DNA of 64,000 bases, taken from assembly GCF_030463565.1 (NCBI RefSeq), contig NC_134643.1, positions 78,179,721 to 78,243,720 of the forward strand, given 5' to 3'. This DNA comes from Pelecanus crispus (lineage: Eukaryota > Chordata > Aves > Pelecaniformes > Pelecanidae). The position numbers were made by a program, and so were the translations under genes. Of this stretch, positions 58,771 to 64,000 are shown in pieces (the stretch's first letter is position 1; each line of letters starts with the position of its first letter). Below the pieces are notes generated by a model. The model was not told the DNA's origin. It made no database searches and saw only the letters and a list, made by a program, of their open reading frames with translations.

Positions 58771-59608
58771 TGGCACTTCCTTTTTGTGAAAAGAAATGGT
58801 GAAAGATGGAGTCTAAACACATGCAGATAACGTGCAGATCAGGGAGGATGTGACACCATACATTCAGCGACTACATTGGCTGAAAGAAGGGTCACGCAGC
58901 TGATGGGTCATGCAGCTGTGCTGTGAAGAACCCATCTAATTGGAATGAACCAGCAAAGAACAAGAAAAAAAAAAAAAGAAGGAAAATGCTTATCGCTACA
59001 CTCCAAGCTTTATACTGTGGCAGGAAACCGTTTTGCTGTTTTCTACTCCTTTGCTAAGAATTCCCAGTGCTCACGCTGCTTGGGTGGCTGCCACGAGAAC
59101 TGAGCTGAGGGTTTCACAGAGCTGCCTCCTCCCACCCCAAGACTTCAGTTCTGAATACTCTGTTGAACACACACTCTTGCGACCAATTAATTTACTCATC
59201 CATTTGGGAATAATCCTTCTTATGCCGGATACTTCGTTGAATGACTTTGCCAAATGCAGGTGTCCCTCATTTTATGACAGAGTTCCCCCTTGTCCCTGCG
59301 CTCAATGGCGGCTGACCTTCCCTTACAGAACATACGTTGACGCGTTCATAAAACACCACCTTCAGCCGTACAGCCACTAGGTTTAGGGTTTAGTGCAGTT
59401 GCTACTCAGTTGCCTGCAACAAATGGCAGGCCTATTGCTCTGCAGCTGTAGCCCTGTAGCTTCCCAGACCCCTCACCCTTCCCCAAATCCTTCCAAGCAC
59501 TGCAGCACCACGGATGGACTCGTAACATGCCAACGTTGGAAAGCACCTTAAGCTATTCCCAGCCCTTTCATCGATGGAGCTCTCCAGGCCTCCGGTCAGG
59601 CCCCATCG

Positions 59609-60344
59609 AGTCACAGAATCACGGAAGGGTTGGGGGTGGAAGGCACCTCCGGAGGTCATTTCTCCAACCCCCCTGCTCAAAGCAGAGTCACCTAGAGCGG
59701 GTTGCTCAGGACCGTGCCCTCTTGGCTTCTGACCTTGTCCGAGGACAGAGACTCCACAACCTCTCTGGGCAACCTGTTCCAGCGTTTCACCACCATTTCT
59801 TTCATTCTAATTTCCTCTATTTCACTTTGTGCCCATTGTGTCTCATCCTGCCACTGGATTCCACAGAGAAGAGGCTGGCTTGTCTGCTTTACCCCACCCA
59901 TCCCCAATCACCTATTTATACACTTTGACAAGACACCCCCCAAGCCTGCTCTTCTCCAAGATAAACGATCAGAGCACTCTCAGCCTCTCTTCATATGGCA
60001 CATGCTCCAGTCCCTTTCTCATCTTACTGGCCCTTCTCTGGGCTTGCTCCAGTATGCCCGTCTCTCACTTTTACTGGGGAGCCCAGAACCGGACGCAGCA
60101 CTCCAGATGTGTCTCACCAGTGCGGAGTAGCAGGGAAGGATTGCTTCCCTTGACCTTGCACGTAATGCTGTTCTACATAGTGCAGCCCAGCAGGCTGGTG
60201 GCCTTCGTTGCCACAAGGGCGCACTGCTGGCTCCTGGTCAACTTCTTGTCCACAGGACCATCAGGGCCTTTTCGGCCAAGATGCTTTCCAGGTGGTCAGC
60301 ACACGTACTTTTCTCCTCTCCTCAAGTCTGTCACGGCATTGGCT
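59609..60344 (-). mobile_element. Old CR1 LINE fragment at the end of unit 2
   Basis: Duplicate of 45096-45831, at offset 14513, cut at the same base where unit 3 begins. Confidence 0.8.
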
Positions 60345-63300
60345 CTGCCCAGGTTTGCTAGAAGCCACAGTAGGCTTTATCTCACCTAACTTTAACAGTC
60401 CGTGGTACAGGCAGCTGTCTTCCCATTACAGGCGGTGATGCCTGCAGTCACTTACCTGCTTGAGTGATCTGCATTAGAGCTAGATGAATGCATAATCCAT
60501 TGACTAGATCCCCACTGACAATAATAAGATGACACTGGGGATGGTGGTCCTAGTCCTGGACCTGGTCACTGGTCCTTCTGCTGACGTGGACGTGTCTGCC
60601 CCTGTGCTTCCAAAATGTGTTCAGTGCTCCAATGAAAGGAAGGTAATGCTTTCCCTCCTCATACCAGTGCAGAAACAGGCACATGCTGACACTCTCTGAG
60701 AGTGTGACAAGGACTGGTTAGATACTCACATGCCACAAGAACTTCTTCAACAGAGCAAGAAATGCGCTAAAGCATATTTTCTGACAATACATGATTTGAA
60801 AAATACTGCGTATAATTTTCACGACATTGCTTGCTAAATTTAGAAGCCGAGCTAACCAATCCAGTGCTGGAAATATGCAAAGGAGAAGAAGAAAACAAAA
60901 AACCCCAGTCCAAACAAAACCTGTAAAACGTACAGAGACACCTTACTGTATGAGGTAAAGGCTGACATCATCTGATCTTCGTGACAGTTCAAGTAGTCAC
61001 CAAAAAAATGGCAAGAAATGAACTGTACAAATTCTTTAAGGGCACGCATTTAGAATCATAGAACGCTTTGGGTTGGAAGGGACCTTTAGAGGTCATCAAG
61101 CCCAACCCCCCCTGCACTGAGCAGGGACAGCTTTAACTAGATCAGGTCCCTCAGAGCCCCATCCAGCCTGACCTGGAATGTTTCTAGGGATGGGGCCTCC
61201 ACTACCTCTCTGGGCAACGTGGAACTGGAACACAGTGCTTCACCACCCTCACTGTAAAAAATTTCTTCCTTATATCCAGTCTAAATCTACCCTTCTTTAG
61301 TTTAAAACCATTACTCCTTCTCCTGTCACAACAGGCCTTGCTAGAAAGATTGTCCCCATCCTACCTGTAGGCCCCCTTTAAGTACTGAAAGGCTGCAATA
61401 AGGTCTCCCCGCAGCCTTCTCTTCTCCAGGCTGAACAACCCCAACTCTCTCAGCCTTTCTTCATAGGAGAGGTGCTCCAGCCCTCGGATCATTTTTGTGG
61501 CCCTCCTCTGGACCCGCTCCAGCGGGTCCATGTCCTTCTTGTGCTGAGGGCCCCAGAGCTGGACGCCGTGCTCCAGATGAGGTCTCACCAGAGCAGAGCA
61601 GAGGGGCAGAATCACCTCCCTCGACCTGCTGGCCATGCTTCTTTTGATGCAGCCCAGGATACGGTTGGCCTTCTGGGCTGCAAGCGCACATTGCTGGCTC
61701 ATGTCCAGCTTTTCATCCAACCCCCAAGTCCTTCTCCGCAGGGCTGCTCTCAACTCCTTCATCGCCACAGCCTTTATTGATATTCGGGGTTGCCCCAACC
61801 CAGGTGCAGGACCTTGCACTTGGCCTTCTTGAACCTCCTGAGGTTCACACAGGCCCACCTCTCCCGCTTGTCCAGGTCCCTTTGGATGACATCTTGTCCT
61901 TCTGGTGTGTCAACTGCACCACTCAGCTTGGTGTCACCTGCAATCTTGCTGAGGGTGCACTCGATCCCACTGTCTATGTCATTGATGAAGATATTAAACA
62001 GCACCAGTCCCAGTACAGACCCCCGAGGGACACCACTTGTCACCGGTCTCCATTTGCACATCGAGCCGTTGACCACTACCCGCTGGATGCGACCATCCAG
62101 CCAATTCCTTATCCACCAAACAGCGTACCCATCAAATCCATATCTCCCCAATTTAGAGAGAAGGATCTTGTGGGGGACTGTGTCAGAGGCTTTACGGAAG
62201 TCCAGATGGATGACATCCGTCTTCCAGTCCCCAGGGACTTCATCTGACTGCCACGACTTTTCAAGTATTAGGGAGAGTGGCTTGGCAACTACATCAGCCA
62301 ATTCCCTCGGGACTCTGGGATGCATCTCATCAGGTCCCACAGACTTGTGTACATTCAGGTTCCTCGGGTGGTCTCAGACCTGATCTTCCCTTACAGTGGT
62401 AGGGGCTTTATCCCCCCCGGTCCCCATCTTGCGGTCCATCGACTTGGGAGGGGTGAAAGAGAGGTTGCTGGAGAAGACCGAGGCAAAAAAGTTGTTGAGT
62501 ACCTCAGCTTTCTCCTCATCTGTTGGTACTAGGTCACCATTCTTGTTCATCGGGGGGTTTGCTTTCTTTAACCTTCCTTTTCCGGTTGACATACCTGTAG
62601 AAGCCCTTCTTGTTATTCTTTACATCCCTTGCCAAACTCAGCTCCAGCCGTGCCTTGGCCATCCTGACCACATCCCTACACAACCAGGCAGCTTCCCTGT
62701 ACTCTTCCCAGGACACCTGTCCCTGCTTCCACTGCCTGTGCAGTTCCCTCTTGCTCTTTAGTTTGACCAGCATGTCTCGACTCAGCCATGCTGGCCTCTT
62801 CCCTTCCTTGCTTGATTTCTTACACCTGGGGACTGAGAGCTCTTGTGCTCTATGGAAGGTGTCCCTACAGATCTGCCAGCTCTGTTCCGTTCCCCTGTCC
62901 TGAGGACCGTTTCCCACGGGGTCTTTCTGACTAACTCCTTGAAGAGCTGGAAGGTGGTCTCCTAAAATTTGGAGTCCTGGCTGTACTTCTCACTTTTCCC
63001 ATGTCCCTCAGGAGCAAGATCTCCACCAATGCGTGATCACTGCAGCCCAGGCTGCCTCCAGTCTTGACATCACCAATGAGCTCACTTGCATTGGTGACCA
63101 TCAGGTCCAGTATTGCATCCTCTCGGGTAGGGGTGCCTGCTACCTGGCTTAGGAAGTTAGCCTCAATGCATTCAAGGAATTTCCTGGATTGCCTACAGCT
63201 CGCCGTGTTGCTTTTCCAGCAAATGTCGGGGTGCTTGAAGTCCCCCAGTAGGACGAGAGTCTGCAAGCGCAAAGCCTCCTGGAGCTGGAGGAAGAAGGCT

Positions 63301-64000
63301 TCGTCAGTAGGCTCCCCTTGATCAGGCGGCCTGTAGTAGACACCAACCACAAGGTTCCCTTTGGTGCCTCTGTCTCTGATGCTCACCCATAAGCTTTCGA
63401 CCTGCTCGTGGCTATTCTTCAGGGACAGCTCTTCACACTGTATCGATTTCTTTATGTAGAGGGCAACGCCTCCGCCCCCACCTTCCTCGCCTGTCCCTTC
63501 TGAACAGCCTGTAGCCATCAATAGCCACATTCCAGTCACGGGATTCGGCCCACCAAGTTTCAACGATGGCAATCAGGTCATAGCTTTCTAGCAGCACAGT
63601 AGCTTTCAGCTCCTCCTCTTTGTTCCCCATGCTGTGTGCGTTCGTGTAGAGGCATTTCATCTGGGCTGTTGGCCATGTCGCCTTCTCAGTGGAACATCCC
63701 TTGTTTCACTTGTGGTGTTTCACAGAGGTTTCCTTGTTGGCTCCTACTACCTCTGGAGCCCCCAGCTCATCTCCGCGAGACTATGTCAGGGCTACGTCAG
63801 AGAATGAAACGTTACATTCTCAGTTCACGCTGAAAGCAATTACCATTGCTTTTACGTAATTACATTACAACTGTGTAATTCTCAGATTATGACTTCTGTG
63901 GAAGTTCTCAGACCTCCAGGCCTAGACCTTAGCATAACCAGTATAAACAACTGTCTTAGCCAGAGGGGATCAGATGCTGGGGAAGCATAGGAGAGTTGCA
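60345..64000. repeat. Tandem segmental duplication, unit 3 (runs off the window)
   Basis: Matches 45832-49487 at offset 14513. I see no difference in any stretch I compared, including every readable open frame. If it continues like units 1 and 2, another A4GALT copy would lie a few kilobases beyond the window. Confidence 0.95.
61053..63787 (-). mobile_element. Long CR1 LINE (unit 3), inactive
   Basis: Third copy of the element at 34981-37715 with the same defects; it appears identical to the unit 2 copy. Confidence 0.93.

Larger units (their letters stand above)
45832..60344. repeat. Tandem segmental duplication, unit 2 (14.5 kb)
   Basis: Starts with the same sequence as unit 1 at 33654 and ends with the same truncated CR1 as unit 1. 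It matches unit 1 at offset 11559 up to about 55070 (A4GALT copy 2 and its proximal upstream region). It then contains a ~1.5-kb block absent from unit 1, followed by a second, rearranged A4GALT 5' region and pseudogene. From about 57790 it matches unit 1's right part again, at offsets 14492-14513. Confidence 0.95.

Noticed and set aside
1-64000. Search for CRISPR arrays, tRNA or rRNA genes and bacterial-type systems
   Set aside because: The tandem repeats are kilobase-scale vertebrate duplications and the genes are intron-containing. No spaced short direct repeats or RNA gene signatures were seen by eye; a covariance-model scan was not possible.

Overview
The window is nuclear DNA from a bird. 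The evidence is the many CR1 LINE fragments with the avian 3' end (repeats of ATTCTATG), avian-type ERVL solo LTRs, and vertebrate exon-intron genes whose products match avian or other vertebrate proteins. No prokaryotic features, tRNA, rRNA or CRISPR array were seen. The species cannot be named from the sequence; a non-chicken bird is likely but unproven.

Region 1 (1-17.2 kb, minus strand) holds the 5' seven coding exons (211 codons) of CYB5R3, NADH-cytochrome b5 reductase 3. Its CpG-island promoter is at about 16.6-17.7 kb, and the last ~90 codons lie left of the window. The reading frame is continuous across all seven exons. Intron 5 uses a GC donor instead of GT. Introns carry CR1 fragments, a poly(A) tract and an LTR-like segment.

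Region 2 (17.2-33.4 kb, plus strand) is an intergenic stretch with a CR1 tail and a probable solo LTR. It is followed by a complete seven-exon gene (22611-33098) for a 289-aa EndoU-family poly(U)-specific endoribonuclease of the short XendoU type, with all catalytic residues present.

Region 3 (33.65-64.0 kb) is a tandem segmental array whose units carry A4GALT (lactosylceramide/galactoside alpha-1,4-galactosyltransferase) on the minus strand. Unit 1 is 33654-45831, unit 2 is 45832-60344, and unit 3 starts at 60345 and runs off the window. Each unit begins with the same flank and a minus-strand CR1, followed (in units 1 and 2) by unique sequence, an ERVL solo LTR and the A4GALT coding exon. 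Units end in a truncated old CR1. There are two intact A4GALT reading frames (360 aa each), one truncated nonsense copy (57262-57779) and a 3'UTR relic (34092-34528) that suggests a further lost copy.

The two intact copies are identical over residues 171-360 but carry all 17 substitutions within residues 6-170, six of them contiguous at 160-165. The most interesting content is this A4GALT expansion: mosaic copies, a rearranged upstream region for copy 2, and a pseudo-exon that has gained a splice donor. The three gene families have no obvious pathway in common; their adjacency is ordinary vertebrate synteny.
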